Shown here piece by piece: positions 18,875 through 29,588 of a DNA stretch of 64,000 bases. The notes beneath the pieces are model-generated. The model was given only the letters and a program-made list of their open reading frames with translations, made no database searches and was not told the DNA's origin. Source of the DNA: Isoetes taiwanensis (Eukaryota; Streptophyta; Lycopodiopsida; Isoetales; Isoetaceae); contig JAJEKV010000071.1 of the NCBI GenBank assembly GCA_021234155.1, positions 1,871,138 through 1,935,137 of the forward strand. The letters run 5' to 3'. Positions within the stretch are counted from its first letter, which is position 1; the number at the start of each line of letters is the position of its first letter. The position numbers were made by a program, and so were the translations under genes.

Positions 18875-20117
18875 CATAGATGCCCTGCAGGATTTTATAG
18901 CAGAACAGCAAGGGGACACAGACGCCCCTACCCTAGGGAACACCAAAGTACCCATCATGCTATATGCAGATGACTTGAGCATGATGGCTACAAAGAACAA
19001 AGGGATGCACAGGTTAAACTGTTAGAAAATTTCTGTGAAAAGACAGGGTTGACAGTTAATCTCGGAAAAACCAAAATAGTCTTTTTCGGGCAAAAAGGTA
19101 GACATAAACCGTTCAGATACTTGGGAACAGAACTAGAAGAATCAACAGAATACAGATATCTGGGATATGACGCGCATGGCACGGGAAAATGGGCTAAAGG
19201 GGCAGACACAAGATTCAAAGCAGCCATCGGAAGCTACTACAATATGAAAAATTTCTGCAACAAAAGCAGGATAATAAACTGGGAATTGTTCAGTGCAGTA
19301 GTTGCAACTACACAGCTATATGGGGCAGAAGCCTGGGGGCCAGGTCTGACGGAGAAAAAGTGGGAAAAACAAGAAGGGATTTACAGACAATGGCATAAGC
19401 AGGAATTTAAACTGAGAACGAATACACCACAAACAACTATAGTATATGAGACAGGGCAAAAACCGATGGAAGTAAGGGCATGGGAAAGGACCATCAGATA
19501 TCTTATAAGGAACAATGCAGGCGGGAAACCAAGCAAGCTAGCAAACATTGCGATCAGAGAATCAGCGAAAGCCCACATAATCGAAGGCAACGGGTGGTTC
19601 AGGGATGTAGCAATGTGGACTGGGGATGAACTTGAGCGATCTCATCACTGAAGGGGAATGGAAAGACGAGTGGGCCGACAAAGCCACGCGCACATGGCTG
19701 CATAACCACACGGGCCCCAAGACAATGTGGCTTATGACAGTTTTCAACCCGGGACAACAGATAGGGCAACAGATATACCAGGATGACATAGTAGGAAAAG
19801 CCAGGAGAGACACTCTAGCAAGATTCAGAATGGGAAGTCACGAGCTGAGGATTGAAAAGGACAGGTGGCGAGGGATAGAGAGAGAGGATCGAATATGCAG
19901 AATCTGTGACAAAGGGGAAGTGGAAGATGAGAATCATATGCTAAATGATTGCCCGGTATATGAAAGCATCAGGAATAAGTACAAAAGTATAAGGTGGGGT
20001 CAGCCAGTACACATCGTGATGACAAAGTCAGAAACAAGGAGGGACCTGGCAGACGCAATACGGGAAATGACGGCCAGGCACCGAGAAGAACACAAAGAAA
20101 AAGGGTTTCTGTTATGA
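18875..20117 (+). pseudogene. LINE-A reverse transcriptase C-terminal half and CCHC-like finger
   Basis: Resumed RT: VPIMLYADDLSMMATKNK carries the YADD active site, then a frameshift near 19010 leads to KLLENFCEKTGLTVNLGKTK and the thumb/connector region (19049-19651: RYLGTELEESTEYRYLGYD, QLYGAEAWGPGLTEKKW). A second frame (19626-20117) ends with CRICDKGEVEDENHMLNDCP, a C-x2-C-x8-H-x4-C finger found at the C-terminus of many non-LTR retrotransposon proteins, and a stop at 20117. With the nested LINE and these shifts the gene is dead. Confidence 0.85.
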
Positions 20118-20355
20118 ACGCCAGAGAGGCGCAACATAAACACCCTGAAAAACGGTCAGCTGAAAGCTGATTGATAACGACGCACCCGTGCACGGCCATG
20201 AAGCCGATCCAAAGCTGGGTGCCGGTATTAATAGAGAAAAGTCAAGCCTTCAGAAAAGGCTACATTGTAAATCAGCATGATGTGCTAGTAGCACCCGTAA
20301 GGGAGCTCGCCCATGCTACATAAGTCCACGGGCCTCAGGGTACAAGGGACAATAA

Positions 20356-20376
20356 TGTATCTATCTATCTATCTAT
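20356..20376 (+). repeat. (TATC)n 3' tail of LINE-A
   Basis: About five TATC units end the roughly 230-bp 3' untranslated region of LINE-A. A short microsatellite instead of poly-A is a known 3' end type among non-LTR elements. It lies 9 bp before the stop codon of the oppositely oriented Helentron endonuclease. Confidence 0.75.
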
Positions 20377-20384
20377 TCCGACCT

Positions 20385-20935
20385 TCAAGCGAACACTATG
20401 TATGCTCGTCTGTGGTCACTCCAGTAGCAATGGCCGATGTCGCAAAATGCAGGTGTGAAGTCTGTCCAGATATGGTCAAGCAGTGCCGCGGAGCGCGTGG
20501 CGGCATTCACTTGTTTCACGTGGACGGGCATCGTGGCCTGTAACACCGCGATGATGTTGTTTTGTTGCAACGCGTCTACGTTGAAATCTCCCATGATGAC
20601 AGTCCTAGCGGCATTGCCTCCAAGCGTGGATTGCGATGTTAAACTCCCAGCAATCGCTCTAATATTGTCAAGGAATTGCTGCATGCTACCGCCGTGGTGC
20701 CTATATATATTTGCCGTGTGCAGGATGGTTCCCGTGGTGCGATCTCGAAACGTGGCAAGGATGGCTGTGACCGAGAGCTCCGTGACTTGTTGCCAGTAGA
20801 GAAGCTCGAGCCTGTCAGTGTCGTAAAGTCTGGCTGTTCCGCATGTGTTGCTGTTGAGCAAGCACTTATACTTAGTTGTCTCGAAGATGGATGCGTCATC
20901 CGTTCTCGTCTCTTGAATCTGACGACATCAGCTGT
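20385..20935 (-). pseudogene. Helentron C-terminal endonuclease domain
   Basis: An apurinic-type endonuclease/exonuclease/phosphatase domain in one frame: QIQETRTDDASIF (catalytic Glu), CLLNSNTCGTARLY, NIYRHHGGSMQQFLDNI, ARTVIMGDFNVDAL (GDFN motif), ALLDHIWTDF, and YWSDHRRAYIVFA just before the stop (SDH catalytic His). All core catalytic motifs are present. The link to the helicase frame (ending 20896) needs one indel at about 20920. In Helentrons this domain is fused to RepHel and resembles endonucleases of CR1-type LINEs. The stop codon is 9 bp from the LINE-A tail. Confidence 0.85.
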
Positions 20936-21330
20936 GAATCTGCTAGTATGTGGTCGATGTACTTTGATGCCGTTAGTGTGTCTAGCGTTGTTGCGACGAG
21001 TGTCGGTGGCCGTTTGTCGACGAGGTTGGGCATAGTCATTGTCCACGGCATCTCTCTTTGCATTCTCCGGATCTCTTCTGTAACTCTGTTGTCAACAGTG
21101 AAGTTTCGGTTTGTCAGCGGGTGCTTTAAGAACAGTCCTGCCATTGTCTTCACTCGCGAGATAGCCGTGTATGCCATTCCGTGCATGTGCATGCCTCTGG
21201 GGTTGAAGCATAGCTGTTCGACTGTCCCACCTTGTGACCTGTGTACTGTCCTAGCAGCGGCCGGTTGGACGGGGAACTGGCGTTTCATGATCTTGTGCCT
21301 CTCGTTTTTGCCTGCCTGGCATAGCTTCGT
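20896..21330 (-). pseudogene. Helentron helicase C-terminal part
   Basis: Frame containing AARTVHRSQGGTVEQLCF (SF1 motif V) and HGMAYTAISRVKTMAGLFL (motif VI, with the usual arginine), followed by NRVTEEIRRMQREMPW, which leads to the endonuclease domain. It follows the previous helicase piece after an indel around 21400. Confidence 0.8.
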
Positions 21331-22059
21331 CAGCTTTTGGATTGGCGTCCATGTTGGCTCCCTTGGGCATACAGGTGTTTCAGCCTATCTCGACAGTTTC
21401 TTCCTGTTGTGGGCTTCATAAATAATATCCAGAGTGCCTCTGTCTCATCCACACCCGAGTGCCCCTGCAGGATGCCATCGGCACCATTGATGAGCCCATC
21501 AGATAAGTCAATGTTGCTCGTCAGCTCAACAAGCATAGTTCGTTTCAACTCTAGCTTGTCTCTCAACCCGTACGTCTTTCGAGAGTCTGTGGGTAGCCTG
21601 ATGCTTCTCGGACAGCCATCCTCGTGCGTGTCTATAGACTGGATGAGGATGTCTTGCTCTGTTATTTGGGCGTACACTTTGTCATTGTGCTCGTCCTTGT
21701 CTTTGTTCTTGTGAAAGACATGCGGAAGACGCGGATCGCGAGGTGTTGGTCGGATACAGGTGGAGTTCATAAGGTGCAAATCATCTACCATTTGCTCTGA
21801 TATCCTCATATGGGACAACGCACGTGCAAAGGGAAGGTCGTCTCCTTGCCTCACGATCTCGGTCAGCTCATAGTACCTGAAATTCAATTTCCATGAGTGG
21901 TACAGGTCTGGGAACTGGACGAAGCCTAGCCGTTCGGCGTCGTCGACATCTGGGTCGCAAAAATTCCACTTGTCAAACATTGGCTTCAATTGGTAAAAGT
22001 CCCCAGCTGCAATCACTGACATGCCCCCAAATGGTATGGGCGTCGCAGTGGCCTTGTAC
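21330..22059 (-). CDS. Helentron helicase, exon 3
   Basis: Begins at the splice acceptor 22060 and reads YKATATPIPFGGMSVIAAGDFYQLKP, joining LCNK of the previous exon in phase. It contains SF1 motif III (AAGDFYQLKP), motif IV region (YELTEIVRQGDDLPFARAL) and the lid region (GLRDKLELKRTMLVELTSNIDLSDGL..GADGIL). The frame ends at 21330 about 40 bp before the motif V frame, probably because of an indel. Confidence 0.8.
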
Positions 22060-22148
22060 CTAAAATCGAATCACACAAATGAGTTAGTCACATATGCCTG
22101 TTTCTCGTGCAGGCTTGCGGGCAGCAGGTGAGCTGTGATATAATTTAC
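22060..22148 (-). other. Intron 2 of Helentron gene (89 bp)
   Basis: Reverse-strand GTAAAT donor at 22148 and TTTTAG acceptor at 22060. Removal restores LCNK-YKATATP in phase. Confidence 0.75.
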
Positions 22149-22639
22149 TTGTTGCATAATGCATCGACGTGGAAGAGGAGGCGAAGCCCGACCCTTGAGA
22201 TCTCGTCTATGACCAACAGTCTCACCGCCTCGTAGGCATTCCTTCCCGTTTGCAGCGTCGCAGATGTGGGCATCGTCATCTTATTTCCAAACGCTGTTGT
22301 TGGTCTTATGCCGAATGCCGAGTGCAGCGTGATGCCCCCAACGTTATCTGCTGCCCTGCCTGTGTACGCAGCTATGACAACCGATGGCCTGCTCAATGCA
22401 TCGGGAAGATCTTGTTGAAAGAGCCGCTTTTGTCCCTCGATAAGGCACTGTAGCAAACGCGACTTACCCACACCCGCACCGCCCGTAAGAAACAGGTTGT
22501 ACCTGTGGGTTGGGTCATGTATCTTTTTGTACATGATATCATCATACAGTAACCGTTGGCCCTTCCTCAACGTCTTCACCATTGTGTAGTACATCTCATT
22601 GGGCATGATTTGTTTATTTGATGCCATCGTCCTCTGCAC
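22149..22639 (-). CDS. Helentron helicase, exon 2 (Walker A and B)
   Basis: Reads VQRTMASNKQIMPNEMYY, then QRLLYDDIM and LFLTGGAGVGKSRLLQ (Walker A), VIAAYTGRAADNVGGITLHSAF (motif Ia) and RLLVIDEISRVG (Walker B, DE), ending FHVDALCNK at the intron 2 donor. These are the motifs of Pif1-family SF1B helicases as used by Helitrons for 5'-3' unwinding during rolling-circle transposition. Confidence 0.88.
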
Positions 22640-22701
22640 CTGCAATGCACAGAAACAGGTGAGTTTCTAATAAATGATGGAATCAATTCTGCGTCATGTA
22701 C
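22640..22701 (-). other. Intron 1 of Helentron gene (62 bp)
   Basis: Reverse-strand donor GTACAT at 22701 and acceptor TTGCAG at 22640, phase 0. Splicing joins HRSPQE to VQRTMASNK. Unspliced, the Rep frame reads on to a stop at 22576. Confidence 0.75.
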
Positions 22702-25191
22702 CTCTTGAGGAGACCGGTGTAGAGTGTAATATGGAAGGTCTGCGCCTACATCAAACTCATCCTCGCCTTCCGCTTCCTCATCTTCATTCGATCGCCGTGT
22801 TCTATGCTGATCGATCTCTTCAGCTATCCTCTCTATGTCACCCCAGCTATGCAAATCCCCGGTGTGCTGGAATGTTAGCGTTGTATGAACTGCTTCGATT
22901 TCTTCTTGCTTCGCCATGTATGCACTATAGTAGCTCGAGTGCCCGTCCAGGAGATCATCTTCCGTCCTAAACTGCACGTGCAACAGAAGCCGTTCGTACG
23001 CCCATCCTTCTACGTCTTTATTCTCGTTGAACTTCACATACCTAACTACAGCCGCTTTTGGATTGCCTGATCTGTCCCTCCTCATTTTGTTCACAAATTG
23101 CCCATGCTCATCCTTGTATAACATGGCTGCTCGCGCAAGGCTAATGTGTTCGAGCTCTGTCGTTCGCTGCTTATACTTGTCAATAATGTTCGGGGCGAGA
23201 ATATCTGTGCTATTAGGATCGAGCTTTGCAAGCTCTTTTTTTGTCTTCAACAACCTGGACCTATTCTGCGGCATGTTCGTGTCAATGAAAATTACAGTTC
23301 GCGTCTTCGTATGCAGGGGCATGCCGAGGAGAAGCATTGTGGCCTCGGAGATCGAAACCTCCTGCGAACGTATAATTGCGTTGCCTAATTGTCGTATCCT
23401 CTCAACGACATGCTGGTTATTCTTGTTGCAAGAATCTATAATCTTTGCCAAGGATGCAGACATGCTCGTCTCTGCTGTCGTTATGTAAGATAGACAGTAC
23501 GTGGCAACAGCATAGGCATTAAAGATATACTGGAAATCTGTGTTGGCTCTCCACAACGTCGCGATGCGAGGATTAAAGGCTGTTGTCTTGCAATCACTCA
23601 CCTGCCTCTTCAAGAAGAGCTTCGGCCCTTGGATGCCATATGCAAGCACCTTCTTGTATTGATGTTCATCGAGGCCTACGTGTTGCAACAAATCATCCAT
23701 TGTCTTAGTTTTGTCCTTCCAATGTTTCTTCAGCCAAGCTTTGATTTTCTCCTTATTTTCTTTCAAGGCCTTACCTTCTTCAGGGGAGTGCTCTTCTGGT
23801 TCTAAGATACATGTGCTTCTAACAGGAAAGTGCGGCACATGGAACCTGCAGTCAATGCCCCGCTTCTTTTTGCATGTGCGAGTGTGCCTGTGTATCTGCA
23901 TTGGACGCAATTCTTCTGGTAGCAACTCGATGTCCGTTGTAATAAGCTCGTCAACAAAAGATATGATGTCGTCATACATTGCATTTGGATATTGTGGGGC
24001 ACCTTCAATCCATAGCAACATGTGGTCATGTGGGCTTCCTCTATGCTGGAACTGGGTGATACATACGAAATCAGTAACCTTGCCAATCATATCATTCGGC
24101 TTCTGCAGTACCTTCTTCAACCCCATCACCCTGTTCACATAGTACCTCGTGCACGTCACTGGGTCCGCTCTCGTGAGTTCTAGTGCAACTTTCTTGTCAT
24201 TCCAACCTTCTGAATTTGCTCTGGCCATCGTATCAGGATTAAGATGCTTAAGTGCATCAAGCAAGTCTGGCCAATTGGACTCTGCCATGCTAAAGGTCGC
24301 AAAAATGGACGGCGGCCCAAGCTGCCTGATCATTGCAAGTGCATCCTTCTTAACAGCATCTAGCTTATCAGGTGACGCACGCAACGATTTCAAGTCATGG
24401 TAGCCAGTGTTATCTTTGCACAGGTTCCGAAGTGCAGTTTTATCCTGTGTTTGGTACGCGAATAGATTCAAGTCATTATGCTTCCCTCGTCTTATTCGAA
24501 AATTTGCAGAGCTACGCACAAAGTGGATCTCATCCTTTATGAACTTTAGAAACATGTTCGTTTGGTCCTTTGCAAACCTCCGATCTATATTTTGCAATTC
24601 CCACTGGCATATCTCTTTGTATGTGAAGTCCTGATAGATTGCTGCATCACGTTGTATGCCCCCAAACAGGCGAGGAAAGCACATCTCCTCGCAATTCGGG
24701 ACGGCATAAAACCCCATCGGGTGTAAACCCTCCCCTGGTGCAACGATGACAATGTTGTCGTCGAAATCCTGGATGGTCTCACGTTGCATATTCCACAATA
24801 GAGTCTGTCCCACATGCACTGGATCATGATCGTCCCTGTTAGTCCCTGCGCTATCCAGCTCGACGACTGTGCATTGATCGTTAAACTGTGTAGCCCATTC
24901 CTCGTTCATCTTGATGCCTGCTTCCACATAAAGGGGTTGCTTGTGAAGGTAATGCATGGCTCGCATCACGGTAGTTGGATTCACTGGTCCTTCCATATAC
25001 GGGCATGTGTCTGCCATTCTCCTTTTCAGTTGCAATCTAATTGACGCATGGTCGTCGCTGAGCCTGGGCAATATGACATGTGTTCCTTCAACATTAGATG
25101 CAACATGAATAACAGACCCGTGCAACTTGTTCTGCCCAACCCATTGGTCTGATAACGCTATTCTCGCAAAGGGTATCCTCACCGATACCAA
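22702..25191 (-). CDS. Helentron Rep region (HUH/Y2), exon 1
   Basis: About 830 codons. The start resembles the DUF6570 region of Helitron-like proteins (VSVRIPFARIALSDQWVG, then VIHVASNVEG). The Rep catalytic part includes ITQFQHRGSPHDHMLLWIEG, with the HUH motif as H-D-H, and NAYAVATYCLSYITTAETSMS, with two tyrosines three residues apart as in the Y2 motif. Members usually have Lys three residues after the second Tyr; here it is Thr. After this QEVSISEATMLLLGMPL is a conserved segment of this family. The zinc-finger region lies in the overlapping upstream frame. The enzyme would nick and join single-stranded DNA during rolling-circle transposition. Confidence 0.88.
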
Positions 25192-25720
25192 TCTCTCTTC
25201 CCAAGTCTGTAAGCGACCTTACGGATTCTGGTACTGCATTCATTTTTATGCGCACGGGACTCTCAAACCTTGGGCTTCTTTGGCATCGCTTACATACATT
25301 GTTCCCTGCGGAATAACTGATACCATTGACCAAGTTGTGCCTATTCTTCCAATGTGTTGTGGAGCACGTCATTTGGCGAGAGAACCAAAGCATGTTACAC
25401 TTGGCACATGGAAATATAGGTATGTCTGCACTGTACTTTTTAAAGCACTCCTCTGCTTGCACCTTTACACTATCTACTTCATCATCTCGTTCAACATTTT
25501 CGTTTTCGTCATCTCCCGATGTACTTGCTGGACCATTGTCTTCATCGCTTCCAGTGCTTCCATCTACGACAAAAATTGCTTCCTCAATCTGTTGTACATT
25601 GCTATCTTCCAGCTCTAAAGATTGCCTCATAACGACTCCTGATGTACTTGCTGGACCATTCTCTTCATCGCTTATAGTGCTTCCATCTACGAGGCAAACT
25701 GCTTCTTCAATCCTGTACAT
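25094..25720 (-). pseudogene. Helentron N-terminal zinc-finger region (shifted frame)
   Basis: Frame of about 208 codons. It starts with two copies of a 37-residue acidic segment (VDGSTISDEENGPASTSG and VDGSTGSDEDNGPASTSG) and then carries FPCAKCNMLWFSRQMTC and NVCKRCQRSPRF, a Cys cluster typical of the N-terminus of Helitron-like proteins. The reading continues into the Rep frame after an indel at about 25150-25190. The duplicated segment probably arose by slippage or unequal exchange. Confidence 0.7.
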
Positions 25721-26377
25721 TGCTATCTTTCTGCTCTAAAGCCCGCCTCATATCAAGTATGCTATTCACTCTCCTGCGTACGTTTGAATAGCACACATCA
25801 ATGTTTGCATTCTCATTCATAAATAGACGGGCGTATTTTGCAGCGGGTTGAACATCAGTGCCCTGACGATCCATAAACATTGTCAACTGCTCATTTGTCA
25901 AGCGACGCTTTCGTGATGGTGGCTGCAGCCCGGCCTGCTCGTCACTTTCTGCCAATGGCTGCAGTTGCAAGTGCGTACTACTGTCTGTTCCTGTGCGGTC
26001 TAGTTCGATTGTGATTTCTGCGTCTGCTACTATGTCGTTTACACCAGATGAAGTGGCTACATCTTCCCTTATATCTGCTCTATTTCTGCTTCCTCCTGTA
26101 TGGTAGACAACATGCTACTCACTAATGTTGATGGGTTGGTGTGCACGTCTAGCCCAAGGGCTAGCTGACTTTGTTTTGAACTCATCAATCTTTTTGCATT
26201 CCTTATTACTGTATGCGGGCAGACTTGAACATGCCTATGTTCTTCCAAGAATGCAACTGCTCTTCTTTGCGCTGATAACATCTTGTTTTCCTCCATGTCC
26301 CAAAATTGCAGCAATAACGGATCATCCTCCTTTTTCCAGCGCTCATACACCATTGTCGACAGTCCCTGTAAAACCAC
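25707..26377 (-). pseudogene. Helentron 5' coding remnants
   Basis: Two reverse frames upstream of the zinc-finger part: 26377-26069 (LLLQFWDMEENKMLSAQRRA, basic/helical) and 25970-25707 (SRKRRLTNEQLTMFMDRQG, then AKYARLFMNENANIDVCYSN). They may be 5' exons or a shifted continuation of the Helentron protein. No known domain recognised. Confidence 0.4.
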
Positions 26378-26685
26378 GATATTACATCAAGGTACAAATT
26401 GATACATGCAATACTAAATTTAATTTACAACAAATATTCTAGCATTTAATTACATGCTAAGATCTATTTAGAATGCACAAAAAAATTGCAAATATAAAAA
26501 ATTGCAAATAGCCTTTATTGACAACACAAAAAAGAAAAAGGTAAAAAGTGCCATATAACAGTACAGCTAACTACACTACAATCCTATACTGCAATACAAT
26601 GACCCATTTACCATACCAGTTGTAGAAGTCCAACATATACGAACGACTTGATACATATACAATTTAGAATCCAAAAAAAAAAAAA
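26378..26685. other. AT-rich gap ending in an A-run
   Basis: Nothing coding. It ends with a 13-A run (26673-26685) that forms the left border of the 2.9-kb array. Confidence 0.5.
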
Positions 26686-27655
26686 CCCGGCTTGAACTAG
26701 TTAAACCTAGCACAAACATCAGCATTGGTCAATCCCTCCGCTGTCTTATCTGGCCATACAAGGACTTTTCAATCCAGGATGGTACCATAAATCCAGGGAA
26801 AACAGTTAACTACTAGTAATCTTCATAATACAATCACAAAGACTTGAAGTCCAAATATCATAAACACCCAAATGGACAACATTTCTCAAGCTCAATAAAT
26901 ACCTTAGCTCAATAAATACCTTAGGACAGTAAACCATTGATGTATAAGAAAACATAGTTACATAAGTGTAACTAGTACACTATGTCGTGCCATATAAGAT
27001 CCCTGTTTTCTCATGTATGAGTAAGATAGTTTTGGACAGCCAACATTCTATATCAAGGCTAAACTTTTCAGCCATCATGGCAATCCTAGGAAAGAGTATC
27101 AGTTCACAAAACATTTATAACAACCATATAGAGTACCAATTTGATGTAATCATTTAAACTGCATCAGATGTGCCAAGCTCCAGTCCCCATTTGCATGTCA
27201 ACTCCTAAGAACTCCTAATACACTGGACAAAAGGAAAACATTAAGAGGAGAAGCCCGTACCTGCAGCCAATCAATACATCATTAGCCTGATAAGGGTAAA
27301 GATGCAAGGGCCAAAAGGTACCTTAGGCTTCTCGGTTATTAACCGGTCACCTAATGTAGTCCTTTTGCCCAAAGATCAAAAATATCTTAGAATCTATTGA
27401 CATAAATCTTGACAAATAAGAGAACATAACCAATATATTGGAAACAAAAATAGCAAATTACCGAGTGGTTGAGAGGTGATTCTCGCCATAAGCTAAATAT
27501 AAGCAATTAACAGGAAAAGAGGCATTTAACAGTAATTAGCACAGAAGCATCAAAGTGCTGCTAGCAATTTTTTTTAGCAAGTGCATGCATAAGCAAATCC
27601 AGTACAAGCATACCCATTATGTCATACCTGAATATATGGAAATGCATTGCATTAC

Positions 27656-27730
27656 CTGGTTATTTGTAGAATTAGACCCATAGTCTTCTTCTTGCATTTG
27701 AGTAATATAAACAGGAGCAGCTAGCATTGT
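27656..27730 (-). other. Possible 25-codon exon inside the 2.9-kb unit
   Basis: On the reverse strand a CTTTTAG acceptor is followed by 75 bp that read without stop as TMLAAPVYITQ then MQEEDYGSNSTNNQ, and then a CAG/GTAATG donor. Both ends are in phase 0. Copy 2 has it at about 30557-30631; copy 3 has an indel. The protein is not recognised. Splice-like borders can arise by chance, so this is only a candidate for a partial gene copy in the unit. Confidence 0.25.
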
Positions 27731-27939
27731 CTAAAAGTCCAGCATGATGTATGCCATTTGACAACGGTAAGACACAGCCATCAATAGCTCCACATTTTCC
27801 TGAGGTAAGCTCCATAATTTGAGGCAAAGAATCCATATGCAAATGGATACACACTTGCTCTATTTTTCAACAAACAAAGAAATCCAAAAACCAGATGTAG
27901 GATCTATATCTGAGAAGATGAACTGAACTCAGCAGAGCC

Positions 27940-28400
27940 TGCCTATAGCATGCTGTTCAGCATAAAGTAGGACCTAATCAGTATGAAGATTAACTGAAAA
28001 GCTTCAGCTTGTAGCATGCCGTTCCAGCCAAGAAAGAGGTCGGATTTGCAAAGTATGAAAAAGCTCCCAAAATCCGAATCAAATCAGTATTAAGATTAAC
28101 TCAGAAGCATCTGCTTATAGCATGTCATTCCAGCCAAGAAAGATGCCGGATTTGCAGAACATGAACTCTAAAGCTTCAGCTTGTAGCATGCCGTTCCAGC
28201 CAAGAAAGAGGCCGGATTTGCAAAGTATGAAAACGCCCCTTAAGAAAAATATTCAAGGCATAATCCGAACCTAATCAATATGAAGATTAACTTAGAAGAT
28301 TCAGCTTGTAACATGCCGTTCCAGCCAAGAACGAGGCCGGATTTGCAAAATACGAAAAATCCCTTTATGAAAAATATTCAAGGCAAAATTCGGAATCAAA
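27940..28400. repeat. Degenerate sub-repeats within the unit
   Basis: The phrase TAGCATGCCGTTCCAGCC followed by AAGAAAGAGGCCGGATTTGC occurs four to five times with small changes, about 60-120 bp apart, each time near an AAGATTAACT word. The same cluster is present in copies 2 and 3 (near 30840-31290 and 33740-34190). Confidence 0.8.
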
Positions 28401-29588
28401 TATGCTCTGCAAGATATTCTTGGGAAGAGACCACATAAAGCTGGTGGAATATTCCCTTAGCCTCCCATCATAATTATGAAGGCCACTTAGGTATAACCAT
28501 AATGCTCAGTTATGTAAATGAATGCCTACGAAATTAGCTATACATATTGCCATGGAAGTATTCCTCTAAAAAAAATGCCATGGCATATATTATGCCCATA
28601 TCAGGACAATGGATTTGCCACATAAGCAAATTGATGCCTATGTCGGTCTGGATTACTATTAAGCCATGTGAGTGTACACATTAAGGACTAAATCTAGATA
28701 CTCAAGTTATCCTTATAGCAATTGCACAAGAATTTCCAAGTCCACCTGCCTAGGAGGGATAGTCAACACAAAGGTTTACTCCCTCACGGGTGCTATTCAG
28801 TTACATTCATGTAATATCAGTAAGAGAAGCTAACAAGTAGCATGCATATATAAAAAAAACCCTACCTCCTACCATAAGGAGAGGCCAAGATTCTTCCTGC
28901 AACACAGTTTTCATAGGGATGACAGACCCCTACAACTGCAGGAATCATGCCTCACCTCATGAAAACTGTTTGCCAATGCTTGAAGATAGTACAAAAACAA
29001 AAAATATGTGATCACAGAGCTTAAGGAACCTCCGTTTCCTTTTAGCAATAGAAACTTAGAATGAAAGTAACACTACCTCAAATTGAAAAGTAGTTGTTGC
29101 GAACTTGCATTAGCACCTGGAATCAAACCGAATTCCAGCAAACAGACGTATCATCAGACGGCATGAACATAAGCCATGTGGCTACGTAGGAACTTCATTG
29201 TTCCAAAGCTCATCCATATTTTAAATAGCAAGCCAAGTGGCAATGGAGGACAACAGTCCATGTATGTGTTTTCAGTCAAATGGCACACTGTGCCAGATGG
29301 CAAACAATGACATCTGGGTCTTTCAATTTTGCATCTTGTCAAAGCCTCAGCTCACGAGTTCTGAGTTCCATTGGAATCACTATTTTGAACTCAAACTCTT
29401 CTTGATTCTCATATTCTGCCATTAATCATGCATCAGAAATATATGGAATTTAAAAAAATTCAATGCAAGTGCAAAGATATATCCGAAGAAACCTAAGCAT
29501 TAATATATAATCGAAAGGATAAGAAACCTTAACCAAGGAAATATGGCAGCACTGATAAGACCAATGCACAGAAGTGTCATAAAAAAAA

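Larger units (their letters stand above)
8820..20376 (+). mobile_element. LINE-A: non-LTR retrotransposon split by a nested LINE
   Basis: Forward non-LTR element: leader monomers, a coiled-coil/RRM-like ORF1 region fused to an apurinic-type endonuclease, a reverse transcriptase, a C-terminal CCHC-like finger and a 3' tail of TATC repeats. It is interrupted at 12633-18862 by LINE-B on the opposite strand; without that insert it is about 5.3 kb from the monomers onward. Its true 5' end is uncertain and may lie as far left as about 6.2 kb, which would include the Cys-rich ORF. Frameshifts near 9800, 12036, 19010 and 19640 make this copy inactive. The 3' tail stops 9 bp from the end of the Helentron coding sequence. 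Confidence 0.85.
20385..26377 (-). mobile_element. Helentron (Helitron-like element with endonuclease domain)
   Basis: Reverse-strand coding block with, in order, an N-terminal region with a Cys/His cluster, a DUF6570-like and Helitron-like N-terminal domain, a HUH/Y2 Rep domain, a Pif1-type SF1 helicase and an apurinic-type endonuclease. RepHel plus endonuclease defines Helentrons (HLE2) as opposed to classical plant Helitrons (HLE1), which lack the endonuclease. Two introns with correct splice sites and phases interrupt the helicase part. A few frameshifts (near 25150, 21400, 20920) make this copy defective. Terminal palindromes could not be identified; on the left the coding end abuts the LINE-A tail, so the 3' end of the element is missing here or displaced beyond LINE-A. 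Confidence 0.85.
26686..29588. repeat. Tandem 2.9-kb unit, copy 1
   Basis: First copy of a head-to-tail array; CTTGAACTAG marks recur at 26691, 29593 and 32491 (periods 2902 and 2898 bp). The copy is nearly identical to copy 2. No long ORF is present on either strand. It holds a cluster of degenerate 60-100-bp sub-repeats (about 27940-28400) and a possible short exon on the reverse strand. It ends in an A-run. Confidence 0.95.

Noticed and set aside
27672..27854. Harbinger transposase-like GAIDG motif in the 2.9-kb units
   Set aside because: One five-residue match in a short frame; no other DDE motif around it, and a splice-based reading in another frame fits the segment better.
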